A stretch of 64,000 bases of DNA, from assembly GCA_963724625.1 (NCBI GenBank), contig CAVRVO010000029.1, positions 372,001 to 436,000 of the forward strand, given 5' to 3'. The notes under the pieces were generated by a model. That model was given only the letters and a program-made list of their open reading frames with translations. It did not search any database and was not told the origin of the DNA. This stretch comes from DATBVX01 sp963724625. GTDB lineage: Bacteria > Pseudomonadota > Gammaproteobacteria > Steroidobacterales > Steroidobacteraceae. Positions 18,700 to 26,818 of the stretch are shown here, one piece after another. How positions within the stretch are numbered: the stretch's first letter is position 1; the number at the start of each line of letters is the position of its first letter. The position numbers and the translations under genes are program-made.

Positions 18700-19155
18700 A
18701 TGAACATCGGGCGCATCTGCAATCGTGAAGTCGTCATTGCGCTGGCGAGCGACCCGCTATCGCTCGCTGCCCGTGAAATGTGCGATCAGCATGTGGGCAT
18801 GGTGGTCGTGATCGAAGAGCGCGAGGGAAAGCGCCTACCGATCGGCGTCGTGACGGACCGGGATATCGTCCGTAACCAGCTGAGCCACTCGGCGGATCTG
18901 TTCTGCCTGAGCGTCGGGCAAGCCATGACCGGCAAGCCGCTCGCGCTTCTGGAGAGCGAGTCGATCGTCGATGCGATCGACCGCCTGCGGGTGCGTGGCG
19001 TGCGCCGGGCGCCTGTGATGGATGCAGACGGCGTGCTGGTTGGCGTCGTCTCCATGGACGATCTGCTCGCCGCAGTGTCGGAGCAGCTGGCGGGTCTGAG
19101 CAGGCTCGCAGACAACCAGCGGAGCCGCGAGCAGCGAGCGTCTCTCTATCCTTAA
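18700..19155 (+). CDS. Tandem CBS-domain protein
   Basis: 151 residues from MNIGRICNREVV, with GAGGAG seven bases before the ATG. Two CBS domains: first around CDQHVGMVVVIEE and GVVTDRDIVRN, second around LRVRGVRRAPVMDADGVL and GVVSMDDLL. It is a clear paralogue of 9442-9888, sharing the same motif order. CBS pairs bind AMP/ATP or similar ligands and sense energy state. It is followed by a host-attachment-family gene in the same direction after 86 bases. Partner enzyme unknown. Confidence 0.9.
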   Translation: MNIGRICNREVVIALASDPLSLAAREMCDQHVGMVVVIEEREGKRLPIGVVTDRDIVRNQLSHSADLFCLSVGQAMTGKPLALLESESIVDAIDRLRVRGVRRAPVMDADGVLVGVVSMDDLLAAVSEQLAGLSRLADNQRSREQRASLYP

Positions 19156-19241
19156 AGGCGCTGCACCGGCTGTCGGCGCCATCGAGAAAAGCTGTGCGCC
19201 AGCCCTCCGATCCCCAAGCTCTGAGTTCGAGGAGTAACGAC

Positions 19242-19706
19242 GTGCGAGTTCGAATCGTGGTGGCCGATCAGGGAGAAGCGCGTTTCTACGACATCGCCCG
19301 GCCGGACGCCGGGCTGCAACCTGCCGGACGCCTTACCGATCCCAAGGCCCATCTGCACGACCGCGACTTCAAATCAGACCGGCCCGGGCGAGTGTTCGAT
19401 CATGCACCGGCCGCAACCGGTCGCCGCGGGGCGGTCGCGCACCATGGAACCGGGGGCGAGCGCCGGCCGCGCAAACACGAGGCAGAGCTCTTCGCGCGCC
19501 AGATCGCCGAACAACTCGATGCGGCAACGCCCGGGGAGTTCGATCGCCTGGTGCTGATGGCTGGGCCGGCGTTCCTGGGCTTGTTGCGCGCCGCACTTTC
19601 GAAGCCATTGCGTGCCAGCGTCGTCGCCGAGGTGCCGAAGGACCTGGTGCACCAGGGGGAGGAGGCGCTGCGCGCCCACCTGTCTTCGGAGATCTTCGCG
19701 ACGTAG
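19242..19706 (+). CDS. Host-attachment (Host_attach/eRF1-like) family protein
   Basis: 154 residues from GTG 19242, chosen because GAGGAG is eight bases upstream and the family begins with a VRIVVADQGEARFY strand. The middle carries HDRDFKSDRPGRVFD and HHGTGGERRPRKHEAELFA; the end carries VLMAGPAFLGLLRAAL and EVPKDLVHQ. These match the family first named as required for attachment to host cells. That name is misleading for free-living bacteria, where members sit in low-oxygen/stress islands, and the fold resembles the eRF1 central domain. Molecular function unknown. It converges on the broken USP gene. Confidence 0.85.
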   Translation: MRVRIVVADQGEARFYDIARPDAGLQPAGRLTDPKAHLHDRDFKSDRPGRVFDHAPAATGRRGAVAHHGTGGERRPRKHEAELFARQIAEQLDAATPGEFDRLVLMAGPAFLGLLRAALSKPLRASVVAEVPKDLVHQGEEALRAHLSSEIFAT

Positions 19707-19722
19707 TTGTTTGCGGTGTTAC

Positions 19723-20663
19723 TCAGAAGGGCAGTACTTCGGCGAAATCGGGGGGCTTCACGATCAATGCGTCACAAGGCAGGGTCTCGAGCACGATTTC
19801 CGCGGTACTGCCGACAAAGACGCGTTTCATTCCGCTGCGCGAGATAGCGCCCATCACCACCAGGTCCGCGTGCAGCTCGCTGGCCAGCGTCGGCAGGAGC
19901 CCGGCCGGCGAATCGATCATGCAGGTGAATGTTGCGCTCGTCGATCTGATAGGCGCGTGCGAGTTTCAGGAGTTCGGCGCGCCGGCGCCGGTCTTCCGCC
20001 ATCAGCATCTCGTCGGGTACGGCCGTGGCCATCGCCGGCAAGGCTCCGGCTGGCGACCCAAAGATCAGCAGCGGCAGATAGGCGTGCGCCAGGTGCACGA
20101 TGCCCTCCAATCGTTGCGAGAGATCACGGCTCCACTCCAGGATCAGGTGATCGAGCGTTGCGGGCTTGTCGTCCGGATGGAGGGGATCGACCGCAGCGAT
20201 CAGCACCGGCTGCTCCCGCCAGGCGGCAGGCTTGGCGAGCAGCAAGGGTACCGGGCAGCCCCGGATCAGGTGCCAGTCGGTATTGGTGATCAGGGTGCGC
20301 ATCAGCGCTGCATGATGATGCGTGTCCTTGACGACGAGATCCGCGCCGATGCTGCGTGCATGCTCGAGCACCGCGGCGTGTAAGCGGATCTGCACTGCGG
20401 CTCTCGATCGTGACCTCGATGCCACGATCTCGCACACGCGCCGCCAGTGATTCCAGCATCGGCTTGAGATCCGCGTGAAGGGCTGCCGGAGCCGCCCGCG
20501 ATGTGCTGCGCCATGCGGATCTCGCGCGAGGATTCTGGTGTCGCAGGCGAAGAGTTCCAGGCATGCGCCGAAACGCCGCGCCAGCGCCGCGCCCTTCTCG
20601 AGCGCCGGCTGCTGCTCGGCGGTCGGGTCAACGATCACCAGGATGTTGCTTCAGGTCACTCAC
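19723..20663 (-). pseudogene. Tandem universal stress protein with four one-base shifts
   Basis: A double USP of roughly 310 residues when pieced together. The likely start is GTG 20663, overlapping the cytochrome c end, with GAGGAG upstream. Recognisable pieces alternate between frames: NILVIVDPTAEQQPALEK, then HADLKPMLESLAARV, then HAAVLEHARSIGADLVVKD and HLIRGCPVPLLLAKP, and finally ADLVVMGAISRSGMKRVF and LPCDALIVKPPDF. Breaks fall near 20647, 20528, 20381 and 19914. Each is repaired by one base and each piece is in correct family order. No intact protein can be made. Compare the intact relatives at 25184 and 28084. Confidence 0.85.
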
Positions 20664-21415
20664 CGGCATCTCCTCGATCCATCTGGTAGACGACGCTGCC
20701 ATCGCTGCGCATGTCGGCGTCGATCGGGCACAGGTCCGCGCAGCCGCGACAGGTAGTCGGCCAAGGCCGCCATTTCCTCGCCATCGAGGCTCTCGAGGAA
20801 GCGAGCCAGGTCGGGGTCGATGTCCGCCCGATGACCTGCGCCGATCTTGCGCATCTGCTGCAACAGATACGAGTAGTGCTGGTTGCGCAGCGAAGGCACC
20901 GAGCCGTCCTCATCGCCGCGCGCATCATCCCCATGGCAGCTCGCGCACTGCTCACGGAACATGCCTTCGCCAAGCTTCGTCAGCGACCCATCGCCGACCT
21001 GCGGTTGCTTCAGCACGGGCTGCGCATTGAGATAGCTCGCCACGTCGATGATCGCCTGCGGTGCGTCGAGCCCCGCGACTGCTGCCTTCCTGTGCATTTC
21101 AGGGGATTCGCGCTCCAGCTCGACGAAGTCGGCCAGCTGTTTAACGAGGTAGAGTTGACGTTGACCTGCGAGGGACGGAACCAGGTTGGGTGCATCGCCC
21201 TCAGCGTGCACACCGTGACACCCCTGGCACTGATCGTAGTAGAGCGTGGCGCCATGCTTCGGGCTCGCGTCCAGTGACAACGCCGCCTTGATCAGCTCAT
21301 CGACCCGCGCCGTAGATGCGATCGCTACTGCAGTGAACACCACGCCCAGAGCGGCGACGGGCAGCTTCCATCCAGTACGGTTCTGCGACCAGCGCGGTGC
21401 GGCTGGATCACACAT
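20656..21415 (-). CDS. Dihaem cytochrome c (c4-like), C-terminus possibly frameshifted
   Basis: About 250 residues with an N-terminal membrane anchor/signal (LPVAALGVVFTAVAIAS) and two haem c sites, CQGCHG and CASCHG, each in a cytochrome c domain with a distal Met region. Such c4-type proteins carry electrons in the periplasm to terminal oxidases or reductases. The ATG at 21415 overlaps the acetate kinase-PduL stop and has AGGAG upstream. The continuous frame ends with an unlikely arginine-rich tail at 20660. A neighbouring frame ends DADMRSDGSVVYQMDRGD at 20656, just where the USP GTG start overlaps, so a one-base shift near 20760 is likely. Confidence 0.85.
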
Positions 21416-23231
21416 GGATTGCATGCTCCTGGTCGGTCGCGGCCGATCCGGCCGACCGCGTGTGAACTCTGAGTTCGCCCGTATCACCCGGTTGCACGCC
21501 GGCTGCATTGGCCTCGTCCGTGTCGAGGTGTAGCTCGAACTGGTAGTCGGACCCAACGCGCACGACGACATCGCCGAAACGGAGCTCACGCCCGCGTGTG
21601 TCGATGGTGACTTCGACGCAGTCGTGATCTCGAAGCCCGAGACCGGCAGCCTCACGGGGATTGAGGTGAAGGTGCCGACGCGCACAGATCACGCCATTCG
21701 CCAGCGTGACGCGTCCGGCGGGCCCCTGGATCGTAACGCCTGGTGTGTTGGCGATATCCCCCGAGATGCGCACGGGCGCATCTATCCCCAGGATAAATTC
21801 ATCGCTGCGCGAGATCTCGACCTGGTCGCAAGGGCGCGGCGGTCCCATCACCCGAACCTGTTCAAGGCTGCCGCGCGGCCCCACCAGCTTGACGGTCTCC
21901 TCGGCGGCAAACTGACCGTGCTGCGACAGCCAGGTGCGCGGCCGCAGCACATATCCCTTGCCGAAAACGCTGTCTAGAGTGCGCCGCGACAGATGTGCAT
22001 GTCGCGCGGAGATTGCGATCGGCACACGCACGGAGCGCACCGCAGTGCTTGCGTCCAGCAGCCCGGCCGCTTCCACCGCGATAGGCGTCTCTTCGTCGGC
22101 GTGCACTACGATCAGGCGCGCGCGGGAGCGCGCCGCCGAAATCTCTGCAGTCGGGCGCGTCGCATCGACCTTGGCAGCCCGATTCAGGTCTTCATCCAGC
22201 ACCGCGCCCAGGAATTCCAGGCGCTGTGCGACACGATGGCGAATCATGGCGCTGTGTTCGCCGATGCCGCCCGTGAAGGCGATGACATCGACACCGCCCA
22301 TGACGCCTGCATAAGCGCCTACATACTTGCGCACGCGATGCGCGTACAGACTGATCGCGAGCCGACAGGCTTCGTCGCCGTCCGTTGCGCGCGCTTCGAT
22401 CTCCCGCATATCCTGCGTGCCGGTGAGGCTCTTGAGGCCCGATTCCGAGTTCACCAGGCGCTCGACGGCGTCAAGGTCGTAGCCGCCGCTGCGCATCAGG
22501 TGCAGCAGAATCCCCGGATCGATGTCGCCGCAGCGCGTTCCCATCACCAGCCCCTCGAGCGGGGTCATGCCCATGCTGGTCTCGACGCTGCGACCATACT
22601 CGATCGCCGCTACGCTCGCCCCGTTGCCGAGATGACAGGAGATGATGCGCAGGTCCTGCGGCACACTGCCCATGCAGGCCGCGACGCTGCGCATCACATG
22701 CGCGTGACTCGTGCCGTGAAAGCCATAACGCCTTATGCCGAGCCGCGTTGCCAGCTCGGGTGCGATTGCATACTCGCGCGCGCGTCTCGGCAGAGTGGCA
22801 TGAAAAGCGGTGTCGAATACCGCGACATGCGGAATCGAGCCAAGTCGCTCGCGCGCCGCCGCCACGGCCGCGAGCGCCGGAGCGTTGTGCAGCGGCGCAA
22901 GGGCCGACACTTTCGCGATGGCGGCGATGCTCGCCTCATCGAGCAACAGCGGACCGGAAAACTCGGCACCGCCATGGACAATGCGATGCCCGACCGCGAC
23001 CAGGCGCGAGCCCCAGGGTGAACGCACGATTTCCTCGATTGCGAGGTTCATGGCGGCGGCGACATCGGCACAGGTGCAGGCGCGCCCATCCGCGGCATTC
23101 ACAAACATCCGGCACCCGGGCATGCCCAGGTCCAGGATGCGCAGATCCAGCAGGCGCGTCGGCGCGTCCACATCGATGACGGCGCACTTCAGCGAAGAGC
23201 TGCCGCAATTCACGGCCAGGATCGGCTTCAT
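21408..23231 (-). CDS. Acetate kinase-PduL phosphotransacylase fusion
   Basis: 607 residues. Residues 1 to about 395 are acetate kinase: MKPILAVNCGSSSLK, VGHRIVHGGAEF, RYGFHGTSHAHV, GNGASVAAI and FTGGIGEHSAMIRHRV are all present. From about residue 403 to 590 the protein is a PduL-type phosphotransacylase, with zinc-ligand motifs SARHAHLS and RRHLHLN and SQHGQFAAEETV, EISRSDEFILGIDAPVR and ELHLDTDEANAAGV. One chain can therefore convert acetyl-CoA to acetyl phosphate and then to acetate plus ATP, and it can use acetyl phosphate from the nearby phosphoketolase. PduL is unrelated in fold to the usual Pta. It diverges from a reductase gene and overlaps the cytochrome c start. Confidence 0.95.
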   Translation of the reverse strand: MKPILAVNCGSSSLKCAVIDVDAPTRLLDLRILDLGMPGCRMFVNAADGRACTCADVAAAMNLAIEEIVRSPWGSRLVAVGHRIVHGGAEFSGPLLLDEASIAAIAKVSALAPLHNAPALAAVAAARERLGSIPHVAVFDTAFHATLPRRAREYAIAPELATRLGIRRYGFHGTSHAHVMRSVAACMGSVPQDLRIISCHLGNGASVAAIEYGRSVETSMGMTPLEGLVMGTRCGDIDPGILLHLMRSGGYDLDAVERLVNSESGLKSLTGTQDMREIEARATDGDEACRLAISLYAHRVRKYVGAYAGVMGGVDVIAFTGGIGEHSAMIRHRVAQRLEFLGAVLDEDLNRAAKVDATRPTAEISAARSRARLIVVHADEETPIAVEAAGLLDASTAVRSVRVPIAISARHAHLSRRTLDSVFGKGYVLRPRTWLSQHGQFAAEETVKLVGPRGSLEQVRVMGPPRPCDQVEISRSDEFILGIDAPVRISGDIANTPGVTIQGPAGRVTLANGVICARRHLHLNPREAAGLGLRDHDCVEVTIDTRGRELRFGDVVVRVGSDYQFELHLDTDEANAAGVQPGDTGELRVHTRSAGSAATDQEHAIHV

Positions 23232-23296
23232 GTTTCTCTAGCGCCTGCAATTGTCCGGGCCATGCGCAAGTGTGCTCCAGCGCCAGACTCGTTCCT

Positions 23297-23312
23297 CTAG
23301 GTAGTTTGCGCA
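23297..23312 (+). promoter_or_regulatory. FixJ-like site in acetate kinase-PduL / reductase divergent promoter
   Basis: CTAGGTAGTTTGCGCA matches the extended element GTAGGTAGTTTCCG at 25069-25082 at 12 of 14 aligned positions. It is 66 bases from the fusion-gene start on the minus strand and 89 bases before the reductase GTG, so it could serve both. Confidence 0.4.
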
Positions 23313-23400
23313 ATGGTCTAGCTGAAAATGCGCATCGAGGGCGGCGCCGGTACCGTTATTGTGCGAAGCAATGCATGGGTGCGCACCGGAGGCGGTGACA

Positions 23401-23991
23401 GTGAAAAAGCGGATCCTCATCATCGACGGGCATCCTGATTCGGGTGAGGAACGCTATGTGCACGCACTGGCACGGGCGTATCGACAGGGAGCCGAGAGCG
23501 CCGGGCACGAGGTCCGAACGATCGTCGTCGGGGCATTGGATTTTCCGATGCTGCGAACCAGTGAAGAGTTCCGGAGCCAGGCGCCGCCCGCGGTGATTCA
23601 TGAATGCCAGCAGAACCTGGCATGGGCGGATCACTGGCTGATTCTCTACCCGCTGTGGCTGGGCTCCATGCCCGCAGCGCTAAAGGCCTTCTTCGAGCAG
23701 GCCTTGCGCCCCGGTTTTGCCTTCGCGGCCGCGACCACCAAGGGTCGGCTGCCACGCAAACTGCTGCGCGGCAAGAGTGCCCGCATCGTCGTGACCATGG
23801 GCATGCCCGCGTTCTTCTATCGCTGGTACTTTCGTGCCCACAGCCTGAAGAGCCTGGAGCGCAACGTGCTCGCGTTCTGTGGCATCGGGCCGGTGCGCAC
23901 CAGCATCATCGGTATGGTGGAAGGGCTCAGCGACGCGAAACGTGCTGGCTGGCTGAAGCGCATGCAGGAGCTCGGCCGCGGCGGGCGCTGA
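23401..23991 (+). CDS. Flavodoxin-fold NAD(P)H dehydrogenase (quinone)-like
   Basis: About 196 residues from GTG 23401, chosen for GGAGG eight bases upstream and the opening strand KKRILIIDGHPDSG. The FMN-binding flavodoxin-like fold is shown by LILYPLWLGSMPAALKAFF and EQALRPGFAF, typical of the MdaB/KefF/NQO1 group that reduces quinones by two electrons with NAD(P)H. The substrate cannot be read from the sequence. It diverges from the acetate kinase-PduL gene with a FixJ-like site between. A likely role is redox balancing under low oxygen (inference). It converges on the alcohol dehydrogenase with eight bases between. Confidence 0.88.
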   Translation: MKKRILIIDGHPDSGEERYVHALARAYRQGAESAGHEVRTIVVGALDFPMLRTSEEFRSQAPPAVIHECQQNLAWADHWLILYPLWLGSMPAALKAFFEQALRPGFAFAAATTKGRLPRKLLRGKSARIVVTMGMPAFFYRWYFRAHSLKSLERNVLAFCGIGPVRTSIIGMVEGLSDAKRAGWLKRMQELGRGGR

Positions 23992-23999
23992 GTATCATC

Positions 24000-24977
24000 T
24001 CACGCGTTAACCAGGACGGCCGCGCCCTGCAAGTTTCCCATCCTCAGGCGCTCGAGCGCCTCGTTCGCGGCGCTGAGTGGCAGAAGTTCGACGTTCAGAC
24101 GTAGCCCGATACGTCCTGCGAGCTCCATGAAGTTCCTGCCGTCGGCGCGCGTCAGATTCGCGACCGAGGCGATCGAACGTTCCCCCCAGAGCAGCGCATA
24201 GGGAAACGATGGGACATCGCTCATGTGAATGCCCGCACACACGATGCGCCCTCCTTTGCGGACAGCGGCGAGCGCGGCGGGCACCAGTGAGCCAACCGGA
24301 GCAAAAATGATGGCTGCATCGAGAGGCACTGGCGGCACCTGATCGGATCCCCCGGCCCATTCAGATCCGAAAGTCAGGGCAAAGCGTTGCGCCGGCTCAT
24401 CCCCCGGCCGCGTGAACGCAAACACCCGGCGACCTTCTGCAGCGGCAATCTGCGCCAGCAAGTGCGCGGCGGCGCCAAAGCCGTAGATGCCGAGTGCCTC
24501 TCCCACGCCGGCGGCGCGATAGGCCCGGTAGCCGATGAGCCCCGCGCACAGGAGCGGCGCAGCCTCGGCATCGGCATAGCGCTCGGGTATCGACAGACAG
24601 TAGCGCGCATCCGCAACTGCGAATTGCGCATAACCGCCATCCAGCGTGCATCCGGTGAACTGGGCCTGATCGCACAGATTCTCGCTGCCGGACTGGCAAT
24701 ACCTGCACACGCCACACGTCGAGCCAAGCCAGGGCACGCCAACACGGTCCCCGGTGAGAACCTCGACCACAGCGGAGCCCTTCGAGACCACCCGCCCGAC
24801 GACCTCATGTCCCGGTGTGACTGGATAGCGCGCGTTCGAAAGTTCGCCGTCCGCGAGGTGCAGATCCGTCCTGCATACGCCGCAAGCGAGCACTCGCAGC
24901 AGCACTTCATGTTCCTGCAAACACGGGAGTTCGTGCTCCTCCAACAGCAAGGGCCGCCGGGGCGCTCGCAAGCGCAT
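24000..24977 (-). CDS. Zinc-dependent alcohol dehydrogenase family protein
   Basis: 325 residues, medium-chain dehydrogenase fold. Catalytic zinc ligands lie in CGVCRTDLHLADG and PGHEVVGRV; the structural zinc cluster is CGVCRYCQSGSENLCD. The cofactor domain has a variant Rossmann start, LGIYGFGAAAHLLAQIA. It belongs to the AdhA-like subgroup that oxidises short alcohols or reduces aldehydes with NAD(P). In this island it could re-oxidise NADH during fermentation, which is inference. It diverges from the USP gene at 25184 over a region with a FixJ-like site. Confidence 0.93.
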   Translation of the reverse strand: MRLRAPRRPLLLEEHELPCLQEHEVLLRVLACGVCRTDLHLADGELSNARYPVTPGHEVVGRVVSKGSAVVEVLTGDRVGVPWLGSTCGVCRYCQSGSENLCDQAQFTGCTLDGGYAQFAVADARYCLSIPERYADAEAAPLLCAGLIGYRAYRAAGVGEALGIYGFGAAAHLLAQIAAAEGRRVFAFTRPGDEPAQRFALTFGSEWAGGSDQVPPVPLDAAIIFAPVGSLVPAALAAVRKGGRIVCAGIHMSDVPSFPYALLWGERSIASVANLTRADGRNFMELAGRIGLRLNVELLPLSAANEALERLRMGNLQGAAVLVNA

Positions 24978-25068
24978 GGCAAGAATAGGGCGTCCTCCTC
25001 CTGGGACCAGTCTAGATCAGCTCGATGGGTGAGGCACGAGGCACGTGCCGCGACGACCGACGCGGGTT

Positions 25069-25082
25069 GTAGGTAGTTTCCG
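25069..25082 (+). promoter_or_regulatory. FixJ-like site between adh and USP genes
   Basis: GTAGGTAGTTTCCG, with the core one base from GTAMGTAG and the TTTCC extension shared with 10027-10040 and 27992-28006. It is 101 bases before the USP start and 91 bases from the divergent alcohol dehydrogenase start. Confidence 0.45.
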
Positions 25083-25183
25083 ACTGATTCTACGCACTGC
25101 TCCGGATTTCAAAAACCCGACACCGCGGCACCATAGCGATCTGGAGTACGCTGGATAGCTCCGGCGCCAAGTGCGAGAGATCT

Positions 25184-26158
25184 ATGCCATCCATTCGCCG
25201 AGTTCTGGTTGCGATCAAGAACACGAGTTCCAGTAACCCGCCCGCAGTGATCAAGGCGGCGCAGCTCGCGCGCGGTCTCGGTGCCCGCCTCGAACTGTTT
25301 CACGCGATCGACAGCCCTGTCCATCTGGATACGCGAAGCCCCACCGACCGACGAGTGAAACTGATGAAGCAGCGCGTGGAAGCGCGCTACCTGAGGTCCC
25401 TTGAACGAATCGCCAGCGGCGTTCGCCAGCGTGATCTCAAAGTCACGACGGCAGTGGATTGGGACTATCCATCCTATGAAGCGGTGGTTCGTCGCGCGCA
25501 ACGAACGCACGCGGACCTGATCGTCGCGGAGCGTCACCGGGGCCGGCACGTTGCTACCTGGCTGCTCCACATGGCGGACTGGGAGCTGCTGCGGCTGAGT
25601 CCGGTGCCGGTGCTGATCGTGAAAAGCGCTCGCCGCTATCAGCATCCGGTGGTTCTTGCCGCCGTGGATCCCACTCACGTATTTGCGAAGCCAGCCAAAC
25701 TGGACGGGGAAATTCTGCATCTTGGCAACACCGTGACCCGGGCGTTGCGAGGGACGCTGCATGTGACCCATGCGTACGTTCCGATGCCCACGGACATGCC
25801 GGAACCCCCTTTCGGCGCGCACCTTACCGCAGATATCGAGGGCAGGGCGTTAGCGCGGGCACGCGCAGCCTTTGAGACCTGTCTGCAATCCACAGGTATT
25901 CCAACCGCCCGACGGCACCTCGTGGAGGATCGTCCGATGCTCGCTATTCCCCAGGTCGCGCGACGCACCCGCAGCTCGATGGTGGTGATGGGTGCGATTT
26001 CCCGGTCCGGCCTCAAGGCGGCGTTCATCGGCAACACTGCGGAACGCGTGCTCGATGACCTCACCTGTGACCTGCTCGTGGTCAAGCCGCGACAATTTGC
26101 CAACCGCGTGCCGCGCACCAAGCGCGGAGTGCGCATCGCAGCGATGATTGTCTACTGA
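25184..26158 (+). CDS. Tandem universal stress protein
   Basis: 324 residues made of two USP domains. The first opens IRRVLVAIKNTSSSNPPA and contains HADLIVAERHRG; the second ends with VVMGAISRSGLKAAFIGNT and CDLLVVKPRQF, the conserved C-terminal USP motif. USPs bind ATP or are ATP-independent dimers that support survival in stress; the exact activity is unknown. The intact copy shows what the broken USP at 19723-20663 once looked like. Its 3' end overlaps, on the opposite strand, the extended open frame of the FixJ gene. Confidence 0.93.
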   Translation: MPSIRRVLVAIKNTSSSNPPAVIKAAQLARGLGARLELFHAIDSPVHLDTRSPTDRRVKLMKQRVEARYLRSLERIASGVRQRDLKVTTAVDWDYPSYEAVVRRAQRTHADLIVAERHRGRHVATWLLHMADWELLRLSPVPVLIVKSARRYQHPVVLAAVDPTHVFAKPAKLDGEILHLGNTVTRALRGTLHVTHAYVPMPTDMPEPPFGAHLTADIEGRALARARAAFETCLQSTGIPTARRHLVEDRPMLAIPQVARRTRSSMVVMGAISRSGLKAAFIGNTAERVLDDLTCDLLVVKPRQFANRVPRTKRGVRIAAMIVY

Positions 26159-26818
26159 ACGCACGGAGCGCGGGATTTCGGCCCCAGCTACGTTCGCGCG
26201 GCGACCAGGCCCTCCGGCCTCGATGACCATTCGCACCAGGTGCGCGAGTGAATTCGCACTCATCTTTTCCATCACATGGGCACGATGGATCTCGACGGTG
26301 CGCTGGCTGATCTGCAGATCGCCCGCGATCACCTTGTTCGCCTTACCGGCGACAACGAGCTTGAGCACTTCGAGTTCGCGCGGTGTCAGCGCAGCGATAC
26401 GCGCCTGTATGCGCTCGTGATTGCCGAGCAGGTCGCGCCCGGCGCGGTCTCTTTCCAGAGCCTTGTTGATGCGATCCAGCAGGTCCTGGTCGCGGAATGG
26501 CTTCTGCAGAAAATCCATGGCGCCGTGCTGCATGGCTTCAACCGCCATCGGGACATCGCCGTGCCCGGTGATGAAGATGATCGGCAACAGTGCGCCGCGC
26601 GTGTTGAGCTCGTGTTGCAGCTCCAGACCGCTCATGCCGGGCATGCGGATGTCGAGCACCAGGCAGCCCCTGCGCTGTGGATCGAAGTCAGCCAGGAAAT
26701 CCTGCGCGGAACCGTAGGCGAGCGCCGGCACGCCCAGTGTCTTCAGCAGCAGCTTGAGGGAACCGCGTACGGCTTCATCGTCATCTACGATGCATACCGT
26801 CGGTGGCTGTTCTTTCAT
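25850..26818 (-). CDS. fixJ: FixJ-like response regulator with abnormal read-through tail
   Basis: Receiver domain (residues about 7-120): acidic pocket DDDE, phospho-acceptor Asp56 in VLDIRMPGMSG, ITGHGDVPMAVEAMQ and LQKPF. Then a LuxR-type DNA-binding domain: LTPRELEVLKLVVAGKANK, QRTVEIHRAHVMEKM. FixJ proteins are about 205 residues, but the open frame gives 322 because it reads past the normal end into the antisense strand of the USP gene. Removing one C at the CCC run 26210-26212 ends the protein at 26188 as EAGGLVAART, a normal FixJ tail. The ATG overlaps the FixL stop in ATGA (26815-26818). It presumably activates island genes when phosphorylated. Confidence 0.92.
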   Translation of the reverse strand: MKEQPPTVCIVDDDEAVRGSLKLLLKTLGVPALAYGSAQDFLADFDPQRRGCLVLDIRMPGMSGLELQHELNTRGALLPIIFITGHGDVPMAVEAMQHGAMDFLQKPFRDQDLLDRINKALERDRAGRDLLGNHERIQARIAALTPRELEVLKLVVAGKANKVIAGDLQISQRTVEIHRAHVMEKMSANSLAHLVRMVIEAGGPGRRANVAGAEIPRSVRSVDNHRCDAHSALGARHAVGKLSRLDHEQVTGEVIEHAFRSVADERRLEAGPGNRTHHHHRAAGASRDLGNSEHRTILHEVPSGGWNTCGLQTGLKGCACPR

